A stretch of DNA of 64,000 nucleotides from DASRDU01 sp035560235 (GTDB lineage Bacteria; Acidobacteriota; Blastocatellia; RBC074), in assembly GCA_035560235.1 (NCBI GenBank), contig DATMAG010000035.1, forward strand, positions 5,196-69,195, written 5' to 3'. The first letter of the stretch is position 1. Every line of letters starts with the position of its first letter. Shown here in pieces: positions 28,411-38,942 of the stretch. Below the pieces are notes generated by a model. The model ran no database searches, had not been told where the DNA came from, and saw only the letters and a program-made list of their open reading frames with translations. Position numbers and translations under genes: made by a program.

Positions 28411-28974
28411 ATGATGACCACAACTTCAACTTTGATGACGGAAGAAGAGCTGATGCGGTTGCCGGATAATGGTCATCGGTATGAACTGGTCAAAGGAGAA
28501 CTGAGAGAAACGCCCCCGACCGGATTTGATCACGGACGCACCACTTACAACCTCAGCCTGGAAATTGGTTCTCACGTTCGCAGGCACAGGCTCGGCGATA
28601 TGCTGGCGGCAGAAACCGGCTTCATTATTGACCGGAGCCAGGAAGGTCGGGTGACAGTGCGGGCGGCTGACATTGCCTTTGTCGCCAAAGGTCGTATTCC
28701 TCCCGGCACTGACACCAGCAAATATCTGGAACTGGCTCCCGACCTGGTGGTGGAAACGCTCTCGCCTTCTGATACGGCAGTTGAAATTGAAGAGAAGATT
28801 TTTGACTGGCTGAATGCGGGCGTTCGTGTCGCGCTGACAGTAAACCCGGCACGCAGGTCTGTGACCGTTTACCGCTCCCTGACGGACATCAAAAACCTGA
28901 CAGACCAGGACGAACTGAACCTGAGAGATGTCATTCCGGGCTTCTGTTGCAAAGTTTCAGCGATCTTTGACTGA
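28411..28974 (+). CDS. Uma2-family (DUF820) restriction-endonuclease-like protein
   Basis: I chose the ATG at 28411 (187 residues), with GAGGGG just upstream; GTG at 28405 would add two residues. Family features are LMRLPDNGHRYELVKGEL near the N-terminus, VRAADIAFV in the middle, and APDLVVETLSPSDTAVEIEEK with the acidic and Lys residues of the PD-(D/E)XK-like core. Uma2 proteins have a nuclease fold but no established role; they are often numerous in Cyanobacteria and Acidobacteria. Confidence 0.85.
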   Translation: MMTTTSTLMTEEELMRLPDNGHRYELVKGELRETPPTGFDHGRTTYNLSLEIGSHVRRHRLGDMLAAETGFIIDRSQEGRVTVRAADIAFVAKGRIPPGTDTSKYLELAPDLVVETLSPSDTAVEIEEKIFDWLNAGVRVALTVNPARRSVTVYRSLTDIKNLTDQDELNLRDVIPGFCCKVSAIFD

Positions 28975-29023
28975 TCAGGCGTGATGCACAACGAAGTGCG
29001 CAATCAGCCGACCTGCCGATCAT

Positions 29024-30280
29024 TCATTCCAGACTCCACAGCGCGAGCGACTGATTGTCCTTGATCAGCACGCGATTACCCGTAATCACCGGATGCGCCC
29101 ACGTTTCGCTGTCTGCGACCTTGTAACGTCTGACCGGTTCGACGCGATTATTCGTGAGGCGCGACACAATCAGCTCAGCATCATTTGTCAGCCAGAACAT
29201 GATATTTCCGGCAATCTCCATCGCGGCGTTCTCGCCCTGTCGCCCGTCGCCCGTCCACCAGGTTTTGCCGGTCGCCGCATCGAGACAGAAAAACTGCCCC
29301 TTGTTTTTATGCGACATTCCGAAGAGCAGATTGCCGCTCAGAATCGGCGAGTTCAGATACATCGCCACCTGATCATTCTTCCAGACCTGTTCAGCCGTCC
29401 ACTGACCGCCCGCATACTTCGGCCTGACGGCAAAAACGCCCCGGTCGAGTCCCGACAGGATCACCGTGTCGCGGTAAACCAGAGGCGTGACGCTGTTCTG
29501 TTCATAATCGGTCGTGAATGGCAGCTTCCAGAGCAGGCCGCCGTTTTCGGGCCAGATGCTGATGATATGGCTCTGCGACTGCGTGATGATCTGCCGCGTC
29601 CCATGGAACTCGGCGATGACCGGCGATGAATAAGCCGGGCCGTCGCCAGCCCACTGCCACTTCACCGCGCCCGTTCCGGCATCAAAGGCCGTCAGCGCAC
29701 CGCCGCCATCGCCGCCGACGTGGGCAATCACCAGCCCGCGATCAACTATCGGTGACATCGCCGCGCCAAACTCCGGCGCGGCATTTCTGAACTGCCCTCT
29801 GGTCTCCTTTCGCCAGATGACCTTCCCCGCAGCGGCGTCGTAGCAGGTCAGCACGCCGCCGACGCCGAAGGTGTACAGCCTGCCGCCGCTCAGCACCGGC
29901 GTCGCGCGCGGCCCCTGTTTGTGCTTGCCAACGATCACACGCGTTGACATTCCCATGCTCCAGGTCACTTCGTAAGCGTCCTGCCAGATCTGCTTCCCTG
30001 AATCGAGATCGAAGCAGGCGACGACCTCTTTGCTGCCCTGTCGCGCGAGCTGAAAAACGCGACTGCCCGCCACAAGCGGCGAAGAGTGGCCCTCGCCAAC
30101 GGTGACTTTCCACTTCTGCTTCAGTGCTTCGGGCCAGGCTTTTGGTTCAGTGAACCCTCTGATGACGCCGTCGCGGTTCGGCCCGCGCCACTGCGTCCAG
30201 TCCTGCGCCGGCACTGAGACCGCAACGACAGCGAACAAAACACCGCACAGTGCGAACTGACAAAGTCTGCTGAATGACAT
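29024..30280 (-). CDS. Secreted PQQ-like (quinoprotein) beta-propeller
   Basis: The 418-residue product has a signal peptide (residues ~1-25, ending SVPAQD), then WTQWRGPNRDGV. Blade motifs include DLDSGKQIWQD, DAAAGKVIWRKE and DAGTGAVKWQW. It is the third quinoprotein-like propeller in 6 kb. No catalytic residues can be assigned. GGAGG lies just ahead of the ATG. It is divergent from the DUF4870 gene. Confidence 0.85.
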   Translation of the reverse strand: MSFSRLCQFALCGVLFAVVAVSVPAQDWTQWRGPNRDGVIRGFTEPKAWPEALKQKWKVTVGEGHSSPLVAGSRVFQLARQGSKEVVACFDLDSGKQIWQDAYEVTWSMGMSTRVIVGKHKQGPRATPVLSGGRLYTFGVGGVLTCYDAAAGKVIWRKETRGQFRNAAPEFGAAMSPIVDRGLVIAHVGGDGGGALTAFDAGTGAVKWQWAGDGPAYSSPVIAEFHGTRQIITQSQSHIISIWPENGGLLWKLPFTTDYEQNSVTPLVYRDTVILSGLDRGVFAVRPKYAGGQWTAEQVWKNDQVAMYLNSPILSGNLLFGMSHKNKGQFFCLDAATGKTWWTGDGRQGENAAMEIAGNIMFWLTNDAELIVSRLTNNRVEPVRRYKVADSETWAHPVITGNRVLIKDNQSLALWSLE

Positions 30281-30428
30281 TTCAATTGACCTCCGGGATG
30301 AAGATAAGCAGGATTCGCAAGCTTCCTGACTTTAATCTGCGCAGCAGTTATCGCGGCGTTTCGCCGTTTACAAACCTGCGAGGCTCAGGCATATTTTCCC
30401 GGCCCCCCTGAATCCACGAGGAAAAAGT

Positions 30429-30776
30429 ATGCAGCCAGTAACACAGGATGAAAAAACCTTCGGAATGCTCGCGCATCTTTCGGCGCTCTCCGGCGTCATT
30501 ATCCCCTTCGGCAACATCATCGGCCCGCTGATTATCTGGATGATGAAAAAGGATCAGTCCTGGTTCGTCAATGAACAGGGCAAGGAGTCACTCAACTTTC
30601 AGATCAGCATCACCATCTATCTGATCATCGCGGGAGTGCTGATTCTGGTTCTCCTCGGGATCCTGCTGATGCCGCTGGTCGGGTTATTCGCGCTGGTAAT
30701 GACCATTATTGCCGGAATCAAGGCCAGTCAGGGCGAAATGTACCGCTACCCGCTGACCATCCGTCTGATCAAATAA
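30429..30776 (+). CDS. DUF4870-type small membrane protein
   Basis: The 115-residue product has DEKTFGMLAHLSAL at the N-terminus, GPLIIWMMKKDQSWFVNEQ, and two or three hydrophobic helices (residues ~15-40, ~60-95), matching the DUF4870 family. It is an inner-membrane protein of unknown function. Its stop lies 5 bases from the end of the convergent permease gene. Confidence 0.85.
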   Translation: MQPVTQDEKTFGMLAHLSALSGVIIPFGNIIGPLIIWMMKKDQSWFVNEQGKESLNFQISITIYLIIAGVLILVLLGILLMPLVGLFALVMTIIAGIKASQGEMYRYPLTIRLIK

Positions 30777-30781
30777 CGCCT

Positions 30782-33700
30782 TTATTCCGTTCGTAACGCC
30801 GGAAGCAGTGGTGCGCGCGTCGTCGCCGCCACTGCGACCAGTGAGGCTGCCAGCCCTGTCACCAGCACGGCCAGCAGCAGCACGGCCAGTGACACGACCG
30901 ACACCTGCCCGCCGCGCGCAAACATCGCCGGAGCAATTGCAATCAGTGCGCACACTACTCCGGTCAGCAGCCCGCACCCAAGCAGCAGCGCATTTTCAGC
31001 GACAATCATCAGCGTCAGATGCGACGCCTGCCAGCCCGTCGCGCGCAGCAATGCGAGTTCCCTTCTGCGCTCCAGCACATTGCGCAGCAGCACCGCCGCC
31101 AGCCCGACAGTCCCAAGCAGCAGCCCCAGGCCGCCGAGCGTCTGAAAAGTTGAAAGATAAGTGTTCTCGACCTGATGAAAACCGGCCAGCCTTTCCGCCG
31201 TTGAGGTCACATCAAAACCATAATCAGACAGCTTGTCCTCAAGCAGGCGCGTCACGGCCTCAGCCTTCTGCGGCGGCGCATCAATCAGAAAAAACCGCCA
31301 GCCCTGCTCATCAGGAAAGAGCCGCAGAAAGTTGCGCTCCGACATCAGCAGTTCGCCCTGCAGAACGCTGTCCGACAAAGCAGCGACAATTCGCAGTCGC
31401 GCTTCAGACCCGTCACTCGCATTGATTGTGATCACATCGTTCAGCGCACGATGCAGCACATACGTCAGCGAATTGGCATCAGCAATGACCGGCACTGTGC
31501 CGTCATTCATCTGCTTTTCAAGCAGCAGCCAGGGATTCGCTTTCTCTGCGTCAGAGTTTGCCAGCGCGCTTTGAAAGGCAAAACGCCCGCTGCGAATAAA
31601 GTCATCACCGGGAGCCAGAATGCGCGGCTTGCGCGGCTGATAGAGGTTCAGACAGCTCGCATCATCGCCGGGCCGCACGCGAAAGCGCGCAAACGTTACG
31701 CCCCTGAGCGCGTCATCACCTGTCGCATCGAGCACCAGTTCCTCGCGTCCTTCCGGCGTATTCGGATTGTGAATCACCGGCAGCAGCGACTGAGCCAGCA
31801 GCGGATAACCGCCCGTGCCCGAATGCTGATCAAACTGCGCGCGGCTGTCCCTTCTGAACGCATCAACCGCAACGATGATGAATGCCGCCGAAGCAATCAG
31901 CGCAATGCACAGCACGCTGCGCCCCGGACGCGAAGTCGCGCTGCGAAAACCAAGCAGCGCCACCGGCCACCACCCGCTGCCCCGAATCATCTGCCTCCCG
32001 CCGCGCAACCACGCTGCCCAGAAAAAGAGCGCCGCCATCAGCAGCAAAGTCCCCGCCCCGAAAAATCCCGCCACCTGTCCGATCACTTTGAAAATCGCCG
32101 CCGCGAGCATCAACAATCCCGCTGCGCCAAAGATCATCGCCAGCACACGTGCCGAAACCGCCCGCCGCCACCACGACGAACCACTGACCACTGACCACTG
32201 ACCACTGGCCATCTTTCCAGCCAGCAGACTGCGCGGCGATTCAGTCGTCACTTTTCTGAGCGTCAGCACAATCACCAGCAGCGCCGTCAGCACACCGCCA
32301 ACAAGCCCCGCGATCAGCGAAAATGGCGCAACGTGCAGCGTCAGCCGCGTCGTTCCCACCGCGCCAACCCACCACGTCCGCAGCCCGAACATCATCAGCC
32401 AGCCATAAACAATCGCGCCGATCAGTCCGAGCAGACTACCTGTTGTCGCCAGCGCCAGGCCTTCAATCAGAAACAGGCTGCGAATCCGTGTTGCCGGAAA
32501 GCCGACCGCCCGCAGCAAACCGATTTCATTCAGCCGCTGTTCGATGCCGAGCTTGAAAAACAAGCCCGTCAGCAGCAGCGCCGAAACGACAATAAAAAAG
32601 CTGAAGTAAAGAAAGTATTCGCCAAAGTCCGTCGCCCCGCGCGCCGCCTGCATCCCTTCAGCGCGAGCCGGAAGAACCATAAAGCCAAATCGCAGCGGAT
32701 CAATCGCTGCTTTCAGCTTACTGGCAAAGGCTGCGCGTGCCTGTTCAGGATTTTCACCCTGAGCCGGAACAATCAGCATTGAAGTGAGCGACCCGAAGCG
32801 CGACCGCCAGAGTTCCTGCCCTTTAGCAATCTGAATAAAAGCCTTCGGGCTGGTACGATACTGCTTCCAGTAAGCTTCGTCCTGCGGGCGAATGCGTTTG
32901 AGGTCAACAGGGAACGGCGGATTCCAGTCTGAAATGCTGTCTGATTCGGTAATGCCGCGATAAGCCGGAATCAGGTCACGATCTGTGGGTTTGATTTTTC
33001 TGGTATCGGTGAGCCTGAAACGCGCCGTTCTGGTTTCGTAACCGCCAGTTTCCTTCCAGACAAAATAATCCAGTTCAATCTCGTCCCCGCATCTTGCCTG
33101 CAACTCCTGCGCAGCCCAGTCATTGAGAACGATCTGATCACCAGATTCAATACCCGCACCGCAGTTATTTTCAAAACCGCTGTCAACAGCCGCGACCAGC
33201 GAGTACGGGATTTCACGACCGGCGTGACGGATGGTATTGACCACGTATGAAAAGACAGGATGGCTGCCCTGCCCTGATGCCGTTGCAGTTCGGCGCGCGA
33301 TCTCCGCCATCTCATCAGTGATCAGATTGCTTTCTCTTTCCAGCGAAAGCGCCCAGGTCAGATTGCGCAGCTTCAGCCCCGTGTCTTCGAGCGCGAAACT
33401 TTCCTTCAGCAGCCGTTCAGCCAGCGCCACTCGCGCTGAAACATCATCAGCCTGATTCACTGCCGCCAGCAGAATCGTGTTGACTTTGCCTTCCTGCTCC
33501 AGTTCCCTTTGCAGCTTTTCGAGCGGCACAAAGACCGCCTTCACGCTGCCCTGCTGCGGGCGCAATGAAAATTCGCCGATGCCCGATGCAGGCAGAACCG
33601 CGCCTGTTCTCAATCTGATCGTGCGCCCGGTATCGTCCTTGCGCCCGTGCAGCGATTCAGCCGGAATGTCTGAAGGCTTTTCGAGCCGCAGCACAATTGC

Positions 33701-34147
33701 ATCGCCCGCCCTGCCGCCGAGTTCGTGCGCGAGCGCCTCGCTGATGAGCGCGTCGTCACTGCCCGGCAACGGCTGACCGTGAAACTTCCGGAACCGCTCA
33801 TCCACGCCATAAACCTGCACGCCCGAAGCGCGGCGATGGCTTTCGTCGTGCGTCACCACACCTTCAAGCACAATCAGCGGGCAGGCCGCGCTGAAGGCTG
33901 AAGCAAACTGACCGCGCGCCTGCAAATCAGCCGCCAGTTGTTCGCGGAAGAAGTTCTCTGACGTGATCACCTGGTCAGTATTACCAAGCCTGCCGAGCAG
34001 CAGTTCGCGCAGACTGCCGCGCACCGAATCGCCCACCAGCAGCGCCCCGGCCAGCACCGACACTGCCGCCGCCACGCCCAGAATCACTGCGAGATTGGCG
34101 CGCTTGAAATACGTCAGATTATTTTTGATGAGCGTGGATGTCTGCAT
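30782..34147 (-). CDS. Large FtsX-like ABC transporter permease
   Basis: The 1121-residue inner-membrane protein has an N-terminal helix (residues ~16-40), a long periplasmic domain, a cluster of helices around 520-640, further helices near 680-745, a second periplasmic region and three C-terminal helices (~1000-1115). RRELALLRATGWQ and LNEIGLLRAVGFP are FtsX-permease coupling motifs. The ATPase gene upstream at 34299-34967 is its likely partner; such pairs move lipids, lipoproteins or peptides. Inside the gene, codons at 32181-32208 consist of a 7-bp tandem repeat (see separate entry). The start at 34147 has only a weak ribosome site. Confidence 0.88.
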   Translation of the reverse strand: MQTSTLIKNNLTYFKRANLAVILGVAAAVSVLAGALLVGDSVRGSLRELLLGRLGNTDQVITSENFFREQLAADLQARGQFASAFSAACPLIVLEGVVTHDESHRRASGVQVYGVDERFRKFHGQPLPGSDDALISEALAHELGGRAGDAIVLRLEKPSDIPAESLHGRKDDTGRTIRLRTGAVLPASGIGEFSLRPQQGSVKAVFVPLEKLQRELEQEGKVNTILLAAVNQADDVSARVALAERLLKESFALEDTGLKLRNLTWALSLERESNLITDEMAEIARRTATASGQGSHPVFSYVVNTIRHAGREIPYSLVAAVDSGFENNCGAGIESGDQIVLNDWAAQELQARCGDEIELDYFVWKETGGYETRTARFRLTDTRKIKPTDRDLIPAYRGITESDSISDWNPPFPVDLKRIRPQDEAYWKQYRTSPKAFIQIAKGQELWRSRFGSLTSMLIVPAQGENPEQARAAFASKLKAAIDPLRFGFMVLPARAEGMQAARGATDFGEYFLYFSFFIVVSALLLTGLFFKLGIEQRLNEIGLLRAVGFPATRIRSLFLIEGLALATTGSLLGLIGAIVYGWLMMFGLRTWWVGAVGTTRLTLHVAPFSLIAGLVGGVLTALLVIVLTLRKVTTESPRSLLAGKMASGQWSVVSGSSWWRRAVSARVLAMIFGAAGLLMLAAAIFKVIGQVAGFFGAGTLLLMAALFFWAAWLRGGRQMIRGSGWWPVALLGFRSATSRPGRSVLCIALIASAAFIIVAVDAFRRDSRAQFDQHSGTGGYPLLAQSLLPVIHNPNTPEGREELVLDATGDDALRGVTFARFRVRPGDDASCLNLYQPRKPRILAPGDDFIRSGRFAFQSALANSDAEKANPWLLLEKQMNDGTVPVIADANSLTYVLHRALNDVITINASDGSEARLRIVAALSDSVLQGELLMSERNFLRLFPDEQGWRFFLIDAPPQKAEAVTRLLEDKLSDYGFDVTSTAERLAGFHQVENTYLSTFQTLGGLGLLLGTVGLAAVLLRNVLERRRELALLRATGWQASHLTLMIVAENALLLGCGLLTGVVCALIAIAPAMFARGGQVSVVSLAVLLLAVLVTGLAASLVAVAATTRAPLLPALRTE
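32181..32208. repeat. Heptanucleotide tandem repeat (CCACTGA) x4 inside a coding sequence
   Basis: CCACTGA occurs three times in a row followed by CCACTGG. It lies within the permease gene and encodes the segment SGQWSVVSG on the reverse strand, between membrane-helix clusters. Seven is not a multiple of three, so gain or loss of one unit would shift the frame. Confidence 0.9.
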
Positions 34148-34181
34148 CAGGATCTGGTCAATTCATTGCTCGCAAGCCTGC

Positions 34182-34266
34182 GGAGACGGCGTTTGAAGTT
34201 CCAGCTTTAGCTGACTGTCTCTGACTGAGCAGACCAGCTAAAGCTGGAACTCCAAACGCCGTCTCC
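34182..34266. repeat. Palindromic repeat, family A copy 2
   Basis: The 32-bp arms at 34182-34213 and 34235-34266 pair with one mismatch around a 21-base loop. It lies between the ATPase gene and the permease gene of the same operon, so it may modulate the ratio of the two products. Confidence 0.9.
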
Positions 34267-34298
34267 CGATGTAATATGTCATCTTCGATGATTCAGTC

Positions 34299-34967
<669 letters not shown>

Positions 34968-35024
34968 CTCGCTGACCTCCGGGACAGAAGTTGAGGCGAT
35001 AAGGATGAAGGTGTGAGCCCAGGC

Positions 35025-36035
35025 TCAGCCCCGCTTCGTCTGTTTTCCGGCTGCTCTGCGCCGGGTGTGCCGATTGAGCCAGCGCGTCAGATCCTGCGCC
35101 TCGCTGAAATCCAGCAATGCTTCAGTGAGTTTGTCGAGTTGCGAGAGCGAAAGCTGCTCGATGCTGGTGCTGTTATCCGCGCCAATGTCTCCGATTCGCC
35201 GCTTCAGCAGGCGAATAATCACATTTCTCGTCCCCTGTTCCAGCCCTTGCTCGCGGCCTTCTTCCATCGCCAAACGTTCCCAGCTTGAAATGTATGGCAT
35301 TCGTTTGCCCTCCTCGTACTGCTGAATTTCAGTCTTCAGCCGCTCTTCCATCTCTGTCGGCAGAATCATGATTCAGTCAATGAAGCGGAAAAAAGTATAA
35401 ACCTCTGCGCGTGAATAACCACGCTCGTAAAGCCTGAAGATCAGTTCCCGCTTCCAGTCGCGTTTGCGGCGATTATCGCCCTGCGCCTGCCTCACTCTCA
35501 AATGAGCCATGACGGCCACGGCAAATGGATTGTGGGAAGCTTCCAGTTCCGCCCAGCGGTTTTCATAGTCTGTCAGGCTCACGACCGGAAAACGAAAGGC
35601 CAGTTCGCAACCCCAACGCCCGGTCTGCCAGACCATCGTCTGCGAGGCGGCGTTGCCATCGGTCAGCAGCACCAGGCTGACGACTTCGCAATCGTAGCGG
35701 TCGAAGATACGATAGTTGTAAATGTAAATGCGTTTGGCAAAACCGCGCCGGATTTTGCCCTGCACTTCCAGATGAATCAGCAGCCACTGTTCACGGCCAT
35801 CGCGCAGCCAGACTCTGACCAGCTTGTCAGCCAGCCTGCGCCCGATGCGGCTGTCACGCGCAATCTGTTCCGGTTCCTTGTCGAGAAATTCATAGCCGCG
35901 CTGCCAGTCAGTTTCCGCCGCAATCGCAGGGAAGAAAAATTCCATGAACTCGCGGAAGCACTGATTGAGCGCATCCTTCCAGGCATTGTCCTGCGCCTGA
36001 ACTGAGTTTTTCGGCTGAGGTGAGGTTCGTGGCAT
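35025..36035 (-). pseudogene. Rpn-type PD-(D/E)XK nuclease / transposase-like protein split by an in-frame TGA
   Basis: Codons from 36035 down to 35376 encode a 220-residue N-terminal part with the nuclease core (WLLIHLEVQG, residues ~83-92; RIYIYNYRIFDRY). It stops at TGA (35373-35375) directly after FFRFID. The same frame reopens two codons later and encodes 114 residues ending in a DUF4351-type segment (EEGREQGLEQGT, then SLSQLDKLTEALLDF). In intact relatives the join usually reads RFIDW, so TGA probably replaces TGG. The second part has an ATG at 35369 and might be made separately. Such proteins are called recombination-promoting nucleases or cytosolic DUF4351 proteins. Confidence 0.8.
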
Positions 36036-36055
36036 TGTTGCTGATTTATGGCACT

Positions 36056-37339
36056 TCAGATCAGGCGACTGAAAACCTCGACGGCGCGTTCCGCTTCGCC
36101 TGTCACGCCGTAATGCCTGCGCACGCCCGCCGCGCCACGGCGGCCCAGATCGGCGGCGAGTTCAATGTTCTGATAAAGCGAATGAATGCCTGCTGCCAGA
36201 CTCCCGGCATCGTTCGGTTCGACCAGAATACCGCCGCTGGTGCGTTCGATGATTTCAGGGAATGAACCGTGACGCGGCTGAATGACCGGCACGCCTGCAG
36301 CCATCGCTTCAAGCAGCGTCATCCCTTTCGGTTCGGCATAAGTCGCAGGCATCGAAAAGACCGTCAGCCGCCGCAGAAAATCAAGCTTGCCCTGACGACT
36401 GAGCGTGCCGTGATAATGAAATTCATCAGCCAGGCCCCACGCTTTCAACTGCTCTTCGATCTTCTTCAGATAAGCCCGGCCCTCAGGCCCGATCCAGCCG
36501 GCGGCCTCAAGGCGCGTATTGTTCACGTCGCTGCGTTCACGAAAGAGTTTGTACGCTTCAGCGAGCAGGTGCAGCCCCTTTTCCGGCGCAATGCGACCGA
36601 AGTAGCCGACAATGAACTGTTCTGTTTGTCGCTGCCCGTTCGCGGCAAAGCCATCAAAGCTGATGCCGAGCGGCACGACATGAATCTTCGCGCGCGGAAT
36701 GCTGAGCATTTCACTCATCGCATCCGCATAAAATTCACTGACAGAAATGAAGGCATCAACGTGCGCGATGTTTTCGCGGATGAGCGCGAGCGCCTGGCTG
36801 CGGTAAGGTTCGTGCAGGTTGTTGAGAAACAGGTCCTCGCCCTGAAGCGTGCAGACGACAGGCCGGTTGAGCGTCTTTCTGATCGGCCCGGCCAGCGCAA
36901 TCAGCATCGAATTTTGCAGCGTCACGACATCGGGCGTGTCCTGCTGCCGCATCCAGTCGAGCAGTTTGGCAACCTCCTTGCGCTGATAGCCCGTTTCACC
37001 CTTGAGCATCGAAATCGTCATTTCACCAAGCTGCCCCGGATCAATGGCAATCGAACGCTGCGCCGCGAGCCTGAGCGCAAAGCCTGAATCCCACAGCCGA
37101 TCCATCCACGCCGGAGTTTTGCGAAAGAGCCTGGAATGCTGTTCGAGATAAACGCTGATGCCGCCGAAAAAGACCTGACTGTGACTGACGTTCGCTTCAT
37201 CAGTCAGCGTCGGCGTGTAAAGCGGCAGCAATATGACATCGTGCCCCTGCCGCATCAGCTCAGCCGCCAGCGCATTGTCGCGCAGGCAACTGCCGCAATA
37301 CATTCCGGCGGCCCCCGCTGTCAGGTAAAGAATTTTCAT
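36056..37339 (-). CDS. Glycosyltransferase family 4 protein
   Basis: The ATG at 37339 gives 427 residues beginning MKILYLTAG, the standard GT-B N-terminal strand; nine extra upstream residues have no family match. The N-terminal acceptor domain includes GMYCGSCLRDNALA, as in many acidobacterial and planctomycete members. The C-terminal donor domain has FIVGYFGRIAPEKGLHLL and the E-x7-E motif region (YAEPKGMTLLEAMAAG). Likely cytoplasmic or membrane-peripheral; sugar donor and acceptor unknown. It is followed after 20 bases by the broken nuclease gene. Confidence 0.88.
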   Translation of the reverse strand: MKILYLTAGAAGMYCGSCLRDNALAAELMRQGHDVILLPLYTPTLTDEANVSHSQVFFGGISVYLEQHSRLFRKTPAWMDRLWDSGFALRLAAQRSIAIDPGQLGEMTISMLKGETGYQRKEVAKLLDWMRQQDTPDVVTLQNSMLIALAGPIRKTLNRPVVCTLQGEDLFLNNLHEPYRSQALALIRENIAHVDAFISVSEFYADAMSEMLSIPRAKIHVVPLGISFDGFAANGQRQTEQFIVGYFGRIAPEKGLHLLAEAYKLFRERSDVNNTRLEAAGWIGPEGRAYLKKIEEQLKAWGLADEFHYHGTLSRQGKLDFLRRLTVFSMPATYAEPKGMTLLEAMAAGVPVIQPRHGSFPEIIERTSGGILVEPNDAGSLAAGIHSLYQNIELAADLGRRGAAGVRRHYGVTGEAERAVEVFSRLI

Positions 37340-37377
37340 GCTGAAAACCAGCCCACGAAATTGCACAAAGAATCTTT

Positions 37378-37449
37378 GACAGGATTGACAGGATGTTCAG
37401 GATGATGGCACTGAAAAAGCTCTTTCTATCCTTGTCCATCCTGTCTGTT
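37378..37449. repeat. Inverted repeat, family B copy 2
   Basis: GACAGGATTGACAGGAT at the left pairs imperfectly with ATCCTTGTCCATCCTGTCTG at the right. Just beyond, CTTCGTGTTTCTTCGTG (about 37454-37470) is a further repeated word. It fills the gap between the aldehyde dehydrogenase and glycosyltransferase genes. Confidence 0.75.
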
Positions 37450-37487
37450 ACTTCTTCGTGTTTCTTCGTGCGGCTTAGTGGATGAAG

Positions 37488-38912
37488 CTATGCCACAGCG
37501 GCCTGCTGAAAGGCGCGGCGCGCATACAGATGCTCAAACAGGTTGCCTTCGTGCGGCTGATCCCACGCAATCCGCATCGTGGGAATCGGGCCGATGTTGA
37601 GGCGGTCAACATTCGGTGAAGCAATCAGCCGGTTGATGAATTTCTGATCCTTTGTAATTGCTGTCACAACGAGCGACGGGCCGAGCGCGGCGGGCAGTTC
37701 GTCCTGCTTTGCTTCGACCACGCTGGCAAAGGGAAAGAGAAATTCACGATTCGCCAGCGGATGCTCCGCGCTCTCACAATGTACGATGGTCGGCAGCAGA
37801 TAAGTTGCACCATTCCATTCAATCAGTCGTGACGGGCGATGTTTTGCTGACATGTCACTTGCGCCTGATTCGCGCAGCCCGCTGTCAACAATCGCTGAAA
37901 TGCGCCTTGCCACATCGGCATTCGCAAACGGTGCGAGCAGCGCCTGCGGGTCTTCAGCATCGCGCGGCACAATGAGCGCGCAGCGTTCGGCCAGAGCTTC
38001 AGCAATCTCCTTGCCGTGACGCGGCGCCCACACGCCCGAAGCATTGATGCACGAACGCCCGCCGTTTTCCGTGATTGAAGCCACGATGACATCCAGGTAT
38101 TTCTCCCATTCGTCAACGCAGTCTTCGCCAATCACAACTTTGCTCCAGCCTGTGCCGTGCAGTTCAATGCGCGGATCATTGGCGTACTTACCAACTGAAG
38201 ACGAATCACCGAAAAACATGCCGCGCCCGCAGTTCTGCAAAATCGCGCCCGCGCCTGCGTGATCCGCCGGGTAATAACCAAAGGCCTGCGGCGGCACGCC
38301 TGCCTTGATCAAAGCCTGCGCGATGCGATACGGCGACCAGGGTTCGGAACTGCCCGGCTTGAGCACGAGCGGAATTTTCATCGCAATCGCCGGAATCCAT
38401 AACGAATGCACGCCCGGCGAATTTGAAGGCAGAATGACGCCGAGCGACTGTGTGCGCGGAAAGAAGCTGACCGCGTGGCCTTCGTGAACGCCAAAGCCGT
38501 CATCCAGAATTTTCAGCTCAAGCCCGCGCGTCAGCCCGGCCAGCACGCTGCCCATTTCAGCCATCACGCCGTGAATCTTGTTCATATTCTTCCGCACCAG
38601 CACGTGCGGCATGCCGGTCGTGGCTGACAACTGACGGACGTAATCATCCGGCGACTGCTGCTCATCGCCGACCGGCAGCATGTCATTCATAAAATAGTCC
38701 GCCGCCTGGCGACACATCGCAATCAGTTGTTCAGTCGTGAAAGCGCTGAGCGCCTCACGCGACGCTTCCTGATCGAGCAGGTCACGACGAATCAGCCCCG
38801 GATTGGCCTGGCTGACCTCAACAAATGTCTCCCGCGTCCGGTAGTGCGGCACGCACGCGATGTCAATGCTTTTGTATGGAACGCCTTTGCGAAGAATGGG
38901 AATGTGGAGCAT
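37488..38912 (-). CDS. Aldehyde dehydrogenase superfamily protein (acyl reductase-like)
   Basis: The 474-residue product has the ALDH/acyl-CoA reductase pattern: nucleotide-binding region VILPSNSPGVHSLW and PLVLKPGSSEP (residues ~159-190), and the nucleophile cysteine in ENGGRSCINAS (Cys288). It lacks the usual long C-terminal part of class 1 ALDHs, and the overall form is closer to LuxC-like reductases that accept activated acyl groups. The PaaK/LuxE-like adenylating enzyme at 40763 could supply such a substrate. A cytoplasmic NAD(P)H-dependent enzyme is expected; substrate unknown. Confidence 0.78.
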   Translation of the reverse strand: MLHIPILRKGVPYKSIDIACVPHYRTRETFVEVSQANPGLIRRDLLDQEASREALSAFTTEQLIAMCRQAADYFMNDMLPVGDEQQSPDDYVRQLSATTGMPHVLVRKNMNKIHGVMAEMGSVLAGLTRGLELKILDDGFGVHEGHAVSFFPRTQSLGVILPSNSPGVHSLWIPAIAMKIPLVLKPGSSEPWSPYRIAQALIKAGVPPQAFGYYPADHAGAGAILQNCGRGMFFGDSSSVGKYANDPRIELHGTGWSKVVIGEDCVDEWEKYLDVIVASITENGGRSCINASGVWAPRHGKEIAEALAERCALIVPRDAEDPQALLAPFANADVARRISAIVDSGLRESGASDMSAKHRPSRLIEWNGATYLLPTIVHCESAEHPLANREFLFPFASVVEAKQDELPAALGPSLVVTAITKDQKFINRLIASPNVDRLNIGPIPTMRIAWDQPHEGNLFEHLYARRAFQQAAVA

Positions 38913-38942
38913 TTCTTTTTACCCTTTGTCCGGCTTTGACTA

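Noticed and set aside
35373..35375. TGA recoded as Trp genome-wide
   Set aside because: TGA is the normal stop of many other intact genes in the window, such as 3114-3116 and 8770-8772.
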